Below, piece after piece: positions 1-10,859 of a DNA stretch of 64,000 bases. Origin of the DNA: Acytostelium subglobosum LB1 (lineage: Eukaryota > Evosea > Eumycetozoa > Acytosteliales > Acytosteliaceae). Location of the stretch: contig NW_012236519.1 in NCBI RefSeq assembly GCF_000787575.1, positions 372,001-436,000 on the forward strand, written 5' to 3'. The position numbers were made by a program, and so were the translations under genes. The notes beneath the pieces were generated by a model. That model made no database searches, was not told where the DNA came from, and saw nothing but the letters and a program-made list of their open reading frames with translations. Within the stretch, counting starts at the first letter, position 1, and the number at the start of each line of letters is the position of its first letter.

Positions 1-1
1 G

Positions 2-538
2 GGCAATGTCGATCCGCTCAAGGTCAAGGAGGATGATCTGCGCGCGTCATTCTTCTCGTTTGGCGTCATCAAGTCGCTGAGGATCGTCGCACAGTCCAAG
101 TGCGCATTCATCACATTCGACAAGCGCGAGTCTGCCGAGACTGCCATGGATCAGTTGTTCAACAAGTTGATCATCGATGACTGCACAATCAGACTGAACT
201 GGAGTAAACAGAACCATCAAGCATCAAGCAACAAGCCACAGCATGAACAAAAGAATAACAACAATCAACAGCATCAACAATCGAGTAACAACAACAACAG
301 TAATGGAACAGATACAGCAAAGGCGGACGAGGAGGAGGACGATGATGAAGGTGATTATAGTCAAGCGATACAATCAATTGTAAAACAACAGCCAGCCAAG
401 CCAGCACCAACCATTCCAAAGCCTTCTGGAATCAAGGTGATGCCTTCATTCAAGATCAATCCAACGCCACAAGGTACATCCCACAACAAACCATACTACA
501 GCGCCATGGATCCAAACAGTTATGGAGGTAGACTATAA
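2..538 (+). CDS. rbm22: RBM22/Cwc2-type splicing factor, 3' part
   Basis: This is the C-terminal part of a gene that begins before the window. The first ~65 residues are the second half of an RNA-recognition motif, with the RNP1-like stretch CAFITF followed by the FNKLI segment that is very typical of RBM22. RBM22/Cwc2 binds U6 snRNA in the catalytic spliceosome, in the nucleus. After the RRM comes a low-complexity tail rich in Asn, Gln and acidic residues, then a conserved-looking end (PYYSAMDPN) resembling the PSQDP end of animal RBM22. The family's N-terminal zinc fingers lie outside the window. No intron is seen in this part. The assignment rests on the RRM alone and is strong. Confidence 0.85.
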   Translation, partial: GNVDPLKVKEDDLRASFFSFGVIKSLRIVAQSKCAFITFDKRESAETAMDQLFNKLIIDDCTIRLNWSKQNHQASSNKPQHEQKNNNNQQHQQSSNNNNSNGTDTAKADEEEDDDEGDYSQAIQSIVKQQPAKPAPTIPKPSGIKVMPSFKINPTPQGTSHNKPYYSAMDPNSYGGRL

Positions 539-652
539 ACATATATATACCTTTGATCATTCGATCGATCGATCGATCAATCAATCAATCAATCTTTCTT
601 TATATGTTTTGAACATGTGATGACGATGTAGCCTGGCTACAATGTCGCGACT

Positions 653-1733
653 TTAGCCAAGGACTCGAGAGGCAAAGCCATTGCATATATGTGCCCAGAT
701 CATCAGTCCTCTGGACTTGTTGGCAATGATGTACAATAGACCAGCGGGTTGGCATGGGCATGATGCGCAGCCCCACCAGTCCACGCACACAAGTAGTGAG
801 ACGATCACAATCAGGAATTGAAGCACGCCATCCACAACTCTTCCAACCATGTCGCCCTACACAGTGTGCGTTCACAAGATTGTTAGTGGAAATGAACTGA
901 ATGATTGATTGATAGAATGAATGAATGAATGATATACTACATACCATCATTGCTAATGGGAGGTTCTTGGCAATTATCGAGTTGGATAGTTGTCCAGCAA
1001 AGGAGATGAACAGGGGAATGTACATGCCTGAGATGAGCTGGCCAGTGTGCACGTCGCTCGGAATGAATTGACGCACAGAGTGGAGCAGGGGATGCTCGAC
1101 AAATCGGAGCAAGAGGTCGACGCTGACCGCGTAGAAGAAGGCCACCAAAGTGACGTCCGATCTGATGTGCGTAAAGAATGAGTAGCGTCTGCTATCGTAG
1201 CCCAGCAGGTACTCCCATGCCAGCCACAACACAATAGTTGGCAATTGGATATAAAGTATTTGACTGATGTCGTCTGACTTCAAGTCGGCTGTGCCAATGT
1301 ACTTCTGCAGTGGATGCACTGCCACCTGAGAGCACATGATCAATGCATTATAAGCGAATATCATTCCGAATGTAATTGCACCTATCCATCTGAATGACTC
1401 TTTGATTGTACTCTTCTTGACAGTTGATGTTGATGCGCTGCCTGATGCAGAACTTGACTTCTTGTTTGATCTTGTTGGTCTCTGACCTTGACCTGTGAAT
1501 GTTTGATCAGCAGTCAACGCATTTATCTGTTGTTGTGTTAGATGTTCTAGGATACCATCTGAACCAATATCATCTCCATCATCATCATCATCAATCTTCT
1601 TTGGAGGTGTATGTGATGGATCCTTCACCTGATCAGCAATGAATCCTATCCTTCCACTTGGATTACCTAGAATCCTATTCTTCCTAGCCTCTCTTCTTCT
1701 CTTATCCTCTGCTGCCTTCTCTTCAGGTGTCAT
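653..1733 (-). CDS. GET2/CAML-like ER membrane protein
   Basis: Two exons on the minus strand, 1733-945 and 856-653, joined in phase 0 across an 88-base intron (GTATGT...TAG, with CTAAC upstream of the acceptor). The roughly 330-residue product starts with a charged segment (RRREARKNRIL, residues 12-22, then NPSGRI) that resembles the N-terminal motif of GET2 and CAML, which binds the ATPase GET3 in tail-anchored protein insertion at the ER. An acidic, Ser-rich linker follows, then four to five hydrophobic segments from about residue 115 to near the end. CAML has three such segments, so this is a weak point. The C-terminal exon is unusually Cys/Trp-rich. Without the first motif I would call it only a multispan membrane protein. 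Its start faces the valyl-tRNA synthetase start across 212 bases, so the two probably share a promoter. Confidence 0.5.
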
Positions 1734-1856
1734 TATTTAAGTACTATCTTATATGTATATGTTGTTGTTGTTGTATAACTATTGAATGAATGAATGAATG
1801 AGTGTGATGTAACTTCTTGTTCTTCGTCTTTTGTTCGATATGTTGTGGGGTTGAAG

Positions 1857-1958
1857 ATGACTCACTTTGAAGTCAATGTCAAGATTGATCACACTGACGA
1901 CGACAAAGACGACAACTACAACTATAGCATACAAGTCCAGACAGAATGCTCAGACTAA
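1857..1958 (+). promoter_or_regulatory. Upstream ORF overlapping the ValRS start
   Basis: A 33-codon ORF (ATG at 1857, TAA at 1956-1958) lies in the leader of the valyl-tRNA synthetase gene and overlaps its ATG (1946) in another frame. The peptide is acidic (runs of Asp). If the mRNA starts upstream of 1857, ribosomes would have to skip this ATG or reinitiate, so it could lower or regulate synthetase translation. The transcript start is not known, so this is inference. Confidence 0.35.
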
Positions 1959-4900
1959 AGACAAGCCTGTACATCACTGGATTGTCACATCTTAGATACT
2001 GTACATCATCAAGTAGTACATCACTCAAACAATGTCCCATCAATGTCGATGCCATCAAATCATCTTATGACCCTGTAAGCTAACTTACTCACTTTGATTG
2101 ATTGATTGATTGACTGAGCGAGGTGATACTAACATACCTAATGTGATTGATTAGACATTGGTCGAGGATGGCAAGTACAAGTGGTGGGAGGAGTCTGGGT
2201 TCTTTAAGCCAAGACCTAGTAATGATGGTTCAAACAAGAAGTACTCGATGGTACTGCCACCTCCAAATGTCACTGGAAGCTTACATATTGGACATGCCCT
2301 CACCACGACAATAGAGGACGCATTGGTACGATATAAGAGAATGATGGGTTATGAGACACTATGGGTACCAGGCCTCGATCACTCAGGCATTGCCACTCAG
2401 GTCGCTGTGGAGAAGGAACTACGTGCAAAGAAACAACTGTCGCGACATGACCTTGGCAGAGAGCGCTTCCTCGAAGAGGTCTACAAGTGGACCGACCTCT
2501 ACTCACACAACATCAACAATCAACTGAGAAGGACTGGTGCTTCGTTGGACTGGAGTCGCTCAGTCTTCACGTTGGACAAGCAGAGAGCGCACGCTGTCGA
2601 GACGGCCTTTCTCCGCTTCTTCCGATCGGGACTAGTATATCGCGCTACACGTCTCGTCAATTGGTGTCCAGAACTACGCAGTGTGATCTCTGACATTGAG
2701 GTGGACCACGTAACATTCGAGAAGCCAACACACCACAAGCTCAAGTCCAGACCCAAGACCTTTGAGTTTGGCGTGATCTATGATGTGGCGTACCAGGTGG
2801 AGGGCGGTGACAAGGTGACGGTCAGCACGACGCGTCCCGAGACAATCTTTGGTGATACTGCCCTGGCCATCCATCCGACTGACCCTCGCTACACTCACCT
2901 GCACGGCAAGTACGCCCTGCATCCCTTCACTGGCCGTCGCATCCCCATCGTCCTGGACGACGTCTTGGTCGACCCCAAGCTCGGCACTGGTGTAGTCAAG
3001 GTGACACCTGCACACGACTTTAACGACTTCCAATGTGGACAGCGACACAAGCTCGACTCGATCAACATCCTCACCGAGGCGGGCAAGCTGAACGACAACG
3101 TGCCAGAAGAGTTCCGCAACATTGATCGATTGGACGCACGATATATAGTCATTGGCAAGCTCAAGGAGATGGGCCTGTTCGAGGGCAAGCGCCCACATGC
3201 CACATCAATCGCGATATGCAGTCGAAGTGGCGACCTGCTGGAGCCAGTGTTGCGACCCCAATGGTACGTCGACTGCAGCGAGATGGGCAAGCGAGCATTG
3301 GATCTCGTGGAGAGTGGCAAGATCAACATCATACCAGAATCATACAAGGACAACTGGGCACGTTGGCTTGGTTCCATTCAAGACTGGTGCATATCGAGAC
3401 AACTATGGTGGGGTAATCCAATCCCCGCATACCGCGTCATAAATGCATGGTGCCGATGGACAACCACAATCGTGCGAAGATGAAGTTGAGCAAATGGGTA
3501 GTGGGCGAGTCAGTAGAGTTTGCCGAACAGGAGGCCATCAAGAAGTATGGCCTGGTCAAGGGTAGCTTCTCACTGAAGCAGGACGAGGATGTGTTGGATA
3601 CATGGTTCTCGTCGGGATTATTCCCAATTTCATCACTTGGATGGCCCGAGTCCACGAGCGACTTGAGCAAGTTCTATCCTTTGGATGTTATGGAGACCGG
3701 TTCTGATATTTTGTTCTTCTGGGTGGCCAGGATGGTGATGATGTGCACGACGCTGGCACCCGAGCAACAGGTGCCATTCAAAACCATCCTGCTGCATCCC
3801 CTGATCAGAGACTCGCAGGGCAGGAAGATGTCCAAGAGTTTGGGCAATGTGATCGATCCGCTCAACGTCATCAATGGCATCACATTGGAGCAGTTGAAGG
3901 TAACAATCAGTCAATCGAATCTCAGCGAACAGGAGAAGAACACAGCCACCAAGGGCATGGCTAAGGAGTTCCCAAATGGCATCCCCAAGTGTGGCACTGA
4001 TGCCTTGCGCATTGGACTCAGTCAATTCCCCATCAGTGGCAAGGACATCAACTTGGATATGTCAAGGATCATCGGACAGAGGTTGTTTTGCAACAAGATT
4101 TGGAATGCTACAAAGTTGGTTCTCTTGCATGTCAATCAACATGATACTGTGACAACACTCTATGGTGCCAACAATGGCGTGGACTCTGCTCCATTCAATC
4201 AAGAATCCATCTCAATCATTGATCGATGGATATTGAACAGATTGTCATCACTTGTGACGCTGGCCAAGGAGTCATTTGACAAGCACAACATGTCACAACT
4301 ATCACAGGCATTGTACTCATTCCTTCAGTATGACTATTGTGACTTTTACCTCGAGGTTACAAAGGTGGCACTGAATCGATCAGAGCGCAAGCCTAGCAAT
4401 GTAGAGTCACACCTAGTCATGGCCAGCACACTGGAATGCTTCCTTCGTCTTCTGCATCCATTCATGCCCTACCTTACTGAAGACCTCTGGCAACGACTGC
4501 CCAAGCCAAATCAATCACCATTGTCTATCATGATAGCAGACTACCCCTCGATATCACATCCCAACCATCAGCAACTATCATTCCCAGAGTTGGATAATGT
4601 GATTGCGGTAAGTTAACCGGCTACACCGTCAGTCCAATAATGTGATACTAACAATGAATGAACGAACAGGTGTTACAAACAGCCATCCACTCTGTCCGAT
4701 CGACCAGGACCACTCACAACATCTCAAATCAAACAATATTGAACATTGATGTACAGATTCAATCATCAACATCAGGAGAGTCGACTATTGGCCAATTGAT
4801 CGAAACGTTCACATCGATGAAGGAGGAGATTGAGAAACTGTTGAACTGTCAGTTGTCCATATCCTCAGGGGAGGAGGGTGCCAAGAAGGACATCATCCCT

Positions 4901-5200
4901 GCCGATGCAATCAAGGTTGATCTCTCGGATATATGTTCAATGTTTATAAGTTATAGCAAGACAAGTGGAGATGGTGCTAATGAGGATGAGGCAGCAGCCG
5001 CTGCTGCAACAGAGGCAGCACTTCAAACAAAGAAAGTGAAGCTTGAGGAGTGGATTAGAGATTTGGAGAAGACAATATCCAATCCAATGTTTAGCCAAAG
5101 AGTACCATTTGCCGTGCAACATGCCAAACGTGAGAAACTACGTCAACTAACTGCAGAACTACAACAAATTGACCAACTGCTCAATGCCAATAAACAATAA
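1946..5200 (+). CDS. Valyl-tRNA synthetase, mitochondrial type
   Basis: Class I aminoacyl-tRNA synthetase charging tRNA-Val. Exons are 1946-2074, 2155-4607 and 4670-5200; both introns have CTAAC before the acceptor. The first exon gives a 43-residue, basic, Ser-rich leader (MLRLKTS...) that looks like a mitochondrial presequence and is followed directly by the family start (KYKWWEESGFFKP). The HIGH-type motif (HIGH in SLHIGHAL) is near 2286 and the KMSKS motif (RKMSKSLGN) near 3824. The C-terminal end is the usual coiled-coil arm. Length, about 1,060 residues, suits a mitochondrial VARS2. The reading frame shifts once between about 3430 and 3447, just after WWGNPIPAY, with no room for an intron; the two sides are otherwise intact, so an assembly error is likelier than a dead gene. 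I chose the 1946 start because it supplies the presequence and splices in phase. Confidence 0.88.
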
Positions 5201-5829
5201 TAATGATAATGATGATTGTTAGATAATAATAATAATAACTTTGATTGTTTGATTTATAATGGTATGGTCTGTCCTTGATGATAACTCGAAAGTAATGAGT
5301 TAAGTTTGGACAGTTCAAAAATTGATTAATTTATGTTTCAATGTCAGCAGGTCGCCATTCAGTTACCGTCATTATGGAACCATACTTCCTTGAAAAGAAC
5401 CAACCCGACAACAATGTTCAAGTTGGTCTTTTTAAATTTTACGGTCTAGCCCAATACTTATGGGATTGACCCCATCCATTGTGTCTCAATCAATCAATCA
5501 ATAAGGTGTCAATCAAATAAATATTACCTTGTCTGTATAATTAAAGACATATATTATTAACATTGTTGTTGTTACTAAAATTGATGAACTGATTACCCTG
5601 GGTGTCCCCAATAACCAGGTATTCTATAATTATTTGAATCGCTGATCAACTGAATGTGACCTGAACGACTTTTTTAATTTATTTTGATGACCAAGTTCAT
5701 GAAAGTGATGATTTAATCAAACTATCATCATTCAATACTTGTACAACCTTACACATATATTTATTTAAACAAATACAATCAATCAACCAATAACAAATAA
5801 ACAAAAGAAGAAGAAGAAGTAGAATAAGA
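5201..5829. other. Intergenic, no gene seen
   Basis: AT-rich spacer between two genes on the plus strand. It holds the 3' UTR of the synthetase, a short CAAT tetranucleotide run near 5485-5502 and a GAA-rich leader (about 5800-5820) just before the next ATG. I see no coding exon or RNA gene. Confidence 0.6.
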
Positions 5830-7721
5830 ATGGCAACTGAGATATTACAGACGGGATTACAATTGGCAAAGTCAGCTGTTGAAGCGGATCAGAAGAAGAA
5901 TTATGCAATTGCTTCGACATTGTATGAACAGGCGGTGTTGAACTTGAAGTTGGCAATAGTTAGTGAACGTGATCCGGCAAAGACAGCACTTATTACTTCA
6001 AAGATCGATGAGTACACACAGAGGAATAAGTTTATCAAGAGTCTAGCGGCACAGCAGCCCGCTGCCCCACCTGCTACTGCAGCCCCGCCCGCCAACAACT
6101 TGGCCTACAACTTCCCTTCGATCCCATCAATGGTCTCACCATCCGTTGCAAACAACGCATCATCCAATAGTGGACAATCTCTACAATTCAATGGACGATT
6201 CCCAGATACCCCTGGTACTACTGGTGTTGGTGCTGGCGCTGGTGCTAATGGCTATAACTTCCCAATGCCACCACAACAACAGCAACAGCAGTTCCCACCA
6301 CAACAACCTCAGTATCAACAGCAACAGCAGTTCCCACAACAACAGAATGCCAACCTGTCCAAGCTATCACAGCTACATGGTGGCGGTGATCAATTCAATT
6401 ACAGACCAAACATGGATAGAGTTGAATGTAAGTAGTCAAGTCAAGGCTGAGTGTGTGCAGAGGCAGAGGCAGAGGTAGAGGACGCCAGACACTCATACAT
6501 ACGCGATCACGCATACACATCAAGCCTACGAGATTGCAAAGAACTTGGCATCAAAGGGACGCAAGGAAGAGGAGACTAGGGACTACAAGAAGGCAAGCGA
6601 ATACTATCAACAGGCCTGCACATACTACTTGCAAGCCATAAAGAATGAACCTGATGCAGTCATCAAGAAGAGCATCAGTGATGAGGCCAAGGTCTATCTC
6701 GATAGAGTGGAACAACTTAAGCCATATGTACAGCAGCAACAACAACAGCAACAGCAGCAACAACAACAATCACCTCCACAACAACATCATCAGCCACAAC
6801 AACAACAATATAATCACTCACCTACAAACTCAATGATGGGATTCCCATCTGTTGGCTCTGGAAGCAGTGGCGGTTTGCCAACTGCGGCATTCCCATCGTT
6901 TGGAGGCAGCACCAATAGCATGGGAGCATTCCCCTCAGTTGGCAACCTATCATCGGCCTCATCGTCTGGAGGCTTCCAACCCCAGCGAGGCATTGGCTTC
7001 GGTCCGAACGGTCAGCTGATGACCCCCACGTCGACCATACCATCAACGTTCACTGGCGGCGACCGATGCGCCGCGTGCCAGGCCACGCTGTCCACCAACA
7101 GCATCAAGGCATTGGACCGATTCTGGCATCCCGAGTGTTTCTCTGTAACGATCATCTGTGCCGCCTGCCAGAAGCCTTTCAACCTCGTGAACCTCTCGCT
7201 CAAGGTCAAGGACAACAAGGCCTACCACCCATACTGTTTCGAGTCCACGACTGGCCTCTACCAGGAGGAGCGCAAGACATTCATTGGCAAGAAGAAGTCA
7301 TTGTTCTTCTCGATACAGATGCAGAGGAAGTTCTATCGCGCCGGCGAGACCATCCAGTTTNGCATTCATCATTGACAACCCCACGTCGAACAAGGTGGAC
7401 AAGGTCGTTGCGTACCTGCTAATGACCGAGACCAGAATGGAGATTGTTGGCACGGCTTATGAGCGCAGGTCACGCAAGACCCGCGCCAAGCTGGGCCGCT
7501 GCGAGTTCTTCCAGTCATCAAAATTCCCACTATCTAAGGACCGCTTCGAAGGCGACTTCTTCTTTTCGGTGCCACCTAACCTGTTGCCATCCGAGGTGGC
7601 TGGTGTCGACGCATCCTTTGTCCGAGAGTATCAACTGGTGGTCAAATGTGTTGGTCCTGTCGCCAAGGTCATGACTGTCAAGCTAAGATTCAATCTAAAT
7701 GTATTGGAGAAGGCGCAATAA
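5830..7721 (+). CDS. MIT-MIT-LIM-arrestin domain protein
   Basis: A multidomain adaptor of the dictyostelid arrestin-domain (Adc) type. Residues ~1-75 form an MIT domain; a linker of Pro/Gln repeats follows; a second MIT domain (AKNLASKG...DYKKASEYYQQA) begins in exon 2; then a polyQ tract, a Gly/Ser-rich linker, a LIM zinc finger (CAAC...HPEC...CAAC...HPYC) and an arrestin-like C-terminal half (FYRAGETI...). MIT domains bind ESCRT-III tails, and arrestin domains select membrane cargo, so an endosomal role is likely (inference). The donor is at 6428 (GTAAGT) and the acceptor is either 6488 or 6524; both keep the frame, and this intron lacks a clear CTAAC. A single N at 7361 breaks the arrestin frame; without it the protein reads smoothly as QFAFIIDNPTS. 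Confidence 0.8.
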
Positions 7722-7908
7722 ACCTGTATGCATGTGTACATGTTGTTGTTGGCCAAAAGGTCAACAAACAACACCAACATTAAGGATGATGATAATCCAT
7801 GGTACATGGATTGATTGATTTGGTCTGATTTGTATATATTTTGAATTGGAAGTATTAACAGAGAGGAGGTTGGTGTTGATGATGATTGGATAGTCGTCGT
7901 CGTCCAAG

Positions 7909-8506
7909 TTATAGCTTCTGGAAGTTGGGGTTCTGTCCAACAACTGGGTTGAATCTGAATGAACGGCCTCTGAGCAAGAATGCAAGGAAAATGCCTACAC
8001 CCTGTTTGTTATGATGATGTTTGGCGCGATGGACGCGTTTTAGAATAGTTAGTAATGGGCACGGGCATGAATGTGTGTGTTTGAATGATGTGATGTGGTG
8101 TGATATGATTATGATTATGATTGACGAATAGAATGGAATGGACTTGTGAATGAATGAATGAATGAATGAATGAATGTGAAGGAGCTATGCGTACATATAG
8201 AGCAATAAGAATGATGTCCTTGATCATCCAGCCAGAGAAACCTTTGGATTTGATGAGTGTCCAGATGATGGAAACGATTGAGAGAGCAATGAGGGCCAGC
8301 AGTCCAAGCATGAAGTACCAGAGCAGTCTTACACTGGTGAATCGAGCACCGACTGCACCACAGATTGCCACCAAGATAGTGGCTATGCAAATGACTATAC
8401 CAATGATAAATGTTGAAAAGGCCGATACAATGGCCATAATCAACAAGAATACACATAACAAGTATATTAGTCGCACCTTGATTTCATTTCCTTCGAATAA
8501 TGCCAT
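7909..8506 (-). CDS. Small four-span membrane protein, unrecognised
   Basis: Two exons, 8506-8195 and 8001-7909, joined in phase 0, give a 134-residue protein. It is nearly all hydrophobic: about four membrane segments (residues ~13-33, 34-54, 61-83, 95-115) with a short basic, Asn-rich cytosolic-looking tail (RFNPVVGQNPNFQKL). The intron is long (193 bases), carries an ATTC tetranucleotide run and has ACTAAC before the acceptor. The layout is that of small tetraspan proteins, but I do not recognise the family and there is no catalytic motif. Confidence is good that it is a gene, low for function. It is convergent with the MIT-LIM-arrestin gene. Confidence 0.7.
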
Positions 8507-9097
8507 TATTAATTTATCTGTATTGTATTATATATATATATTTATATGTTTGATTGATTGATTGATTGATTGTTTGTTTGATTTGATCGATTGATTGAAC
8601 AGACAGGAATTAATGTGATGTTGATGTAATTACAACAACTTTGTGTGTGAGTGTGAATGGGAGAGAGTGTATAAATGTTTAAATACAATGTGTGTGTATG
8701 TGTGTATGGTGATAAGTAAGGTTACTGAGCAATGAGTGTTGGAATTTAAGCTTTAGTTATGTGTAGTGCAGAGTGTGAATAGAAGGGTGTGTGTTGTGAG
8801 GTGGTGGTGTTCAAAGAACAAAGCCTGGTTGGTGTGAGAGTGAACTAGGTCTTTAGGACTCACACGTTACTTTTCAAGACCCCTTCCAACTCAACTCCAC
8901 ACTCAAAACAAACATTGAATTTTGTCGCTCGTTTTTTGCTTTTGCTTTGATTGTCGACTCGTGTAAACGAATGAATGAAATCAATTGATTAATAAATAAT
9001 ATTAATATTGTGTGTTCCCTCATACCCCTATCTTGACAATATCACAAATTAATCATACACACAATACACATATACATATAAATAATAATAAATAACC
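8507..9097. other. Divergent intergenic/promoter region
   Basis: Lies between two genes reading outward (the membrane protein and NOP53). It contains a GATT tetranucleotide run near 8550-8573, a GT-rich tract (about 8640-8830) and a CA-rich stretch close to NOP53. No exon or RNA gene is evident. Confidence 0.55.
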
Positions 9098-10521
9098 ATG
9101 GTGCACATAAAGAATAAGAAACAGAGAGCAAGAAAGGAGGTGTCTGAGATTCTAAAGGATGTACAAGAGCAAGAGATTGTCAATCAACTGAAACATGGCA
9201 AGCCTGTTGATCAATTGGTTGATGAACAATTGTTCACAATCAGCAAGAAGCGTATGTCAATCGAATGAATGAGTGATCGAATGAATGAATGATCGAATGA
9301 ATGTTAACATTGAACAAATATAGCTGATGTAGTACCAAGATCAACTAGAGAGTTAAAGAAGTTGGAGGCTAGAAATAAGATTACATACGTTCAAAAGTTG
9401 TTGTCACCTAATGTTAATGTGGACCCGATTGCAAAGGATGTAGTGGGCAGTGCACCAAAGCTACCAGAGATGAAGTTGTTGAAGAGATTGACAAAGACAG
9501 TGATCAGGAAGAAGAACATCAATAACGTCGACGACAATATGGAGGATGACGACAGCTTCCTCGACGACGATCTAAAGCAAAAGAAGGACAATAAGTTGAG
9601 GAGAAAGAAGTTTGACGATATATGGCACAACGCTGACAAGCCCGTCGTGGTGGAGGAGCCTCACTTTGTCAAGGACGAGGTCAAGGTGCAGATATTCGCC
9701 CCACCCAAGCACAAGGCGCTGGTCAAGGATGCCAAGGCACTCGAGCTGCCCAAGGCAGGTCTGTCGTACAACCCCGACAAGGCCGAGCATCAGACCGTCA
9801 TCCAGGACGCAGTGGCTATCGAGCTGTACGCTCAAAAGTACGTCGACAAGATCAGGAAGGGCTTCGAGGTCGAGCAGATCAAATATCCAAAGACTGTGCA
9901 TTCGGACGATGATAAGGAGGACGACGACGAGGACGAGGAGGATAGCGACGACGATGCCGAGAAGAAGCCACACGCAGGACAACTCAATGCAATGAACGAG
10001 CGAGTGACCAGGAAGGAGAAGAACAAGAGAAGGAGAAGAGCAGAGGATAACAAGCGACAGATGGCCAAGTTGCAACTAAAGAAGCAGTCCAAGGAGCTTG
10101 ATCGCTCCGCAGACATGGCTGCCGAGATTGCCAAGAATGAAGAACTGATAGCGGCCAGAAGAGTCGAGCGTACAAAGACAGAGAAGCTCAAGGAGGGCTT
10201 GACCAAGAAGGTTGGAAAGTATGTCATTGCCACCGAGACTGAACCAGTCCTGTTGGCTGATGAGTTGCCAAAGTCATTGAAGAACCTTAATAATGTATGT
10301 TTTATAGTTTGTTATTGTCGTTGCTGCTGTGGATATCATCTAACAACATTCAACCAATCAATTGATCAATCAATCAGCCACAATTCAATCCACTCATGGA
10401 TAGATACAAGAGTTTGCAAAAGAGAAACATTGTGGAGGCATCTGGACCAAAGGGCGAGAAGAAGGAAGCATGGAAGAAGGTATACACAAGGAACTCATAC
10501 CATAACTCTAATCCAATATAA
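9098..10521 (+). CDS. nop53: Ribosome biogenesis factor NOP53 (GLTSCR2)
   Basis: Exons 9098-9251, 9324-10294 and 10378-10521. NOP53 acts in nucleolar 60S maturation, recruiting the Mtr4/exosome to 7S pre-rRNA. The protein starts with a basic NKKQRARKEV segment and a DEQLFTISKK motif, has an acidic patch and a long basic helix (KEKNKRRRRAEDNKRQ), and ends with the family signature NPLMDRYKSLQKRNIVEA. I end the gene by reading through to TAA at 10519-10521 (KKVYTRNSYHNSNPI), because the basic-aromatic end suits the family and the alternative terminal intron (10480-10685) lacks CTAAC. That alternative would add an exon 10686-10824 with no family resemblance. The two accepted introns have TTAAC and CTAAC motifs. 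Confidence 0.82.
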
Positions 10522-10859
10522 TAATAATCTTGTTTCATTGATTGATATCAATCATTGTTGTCAACTTTCTTGTGTTTGGGCCTGGAATCATTCCAGGGTG
10601 ATGCATGTAGTGGAGGCCTCCACCTACCAATCAATCAATCAATCACACAACTCTTGGATATTGATGTTCAATATTGTCATTGTAGATCTTTGACGGTGTT
10701 TATTCGTTCGATTCAATGTCGTGCGTCAACTTGTTGTCGATCGATCGGGACGCGAGAGTGTTTAAACAAAGTACCAAAGGGAGGGGGTGGCTGTCAACAA
10801 CACAACAGCCTAATGTAAAGGTGTAATATAGTAGTAGTAGGTAGGGTAGTATAGTAGTT
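10522..10859. other. Convergent intergenic with two palindromes
   Basis: Between the ends of NOP53 and the desaturase. It holds CCTGGAATCATTCCAGG (10581-10597, palindromic except at the centre) and the perfect palindrome GTGGAGGCCTCCAC (10610-10623). An open stretch at 10686-10824 could be an extra NOP53 exon but is not convincing. Confidence 0.55.

Noticed and set aside
10686-10824. Possible terminal exon of NOP53
   Set aside because: The intron needed lacks a CTAAC motif, and the peptide has no NOP53 resemblance, whereas reading through gives a family-like end.
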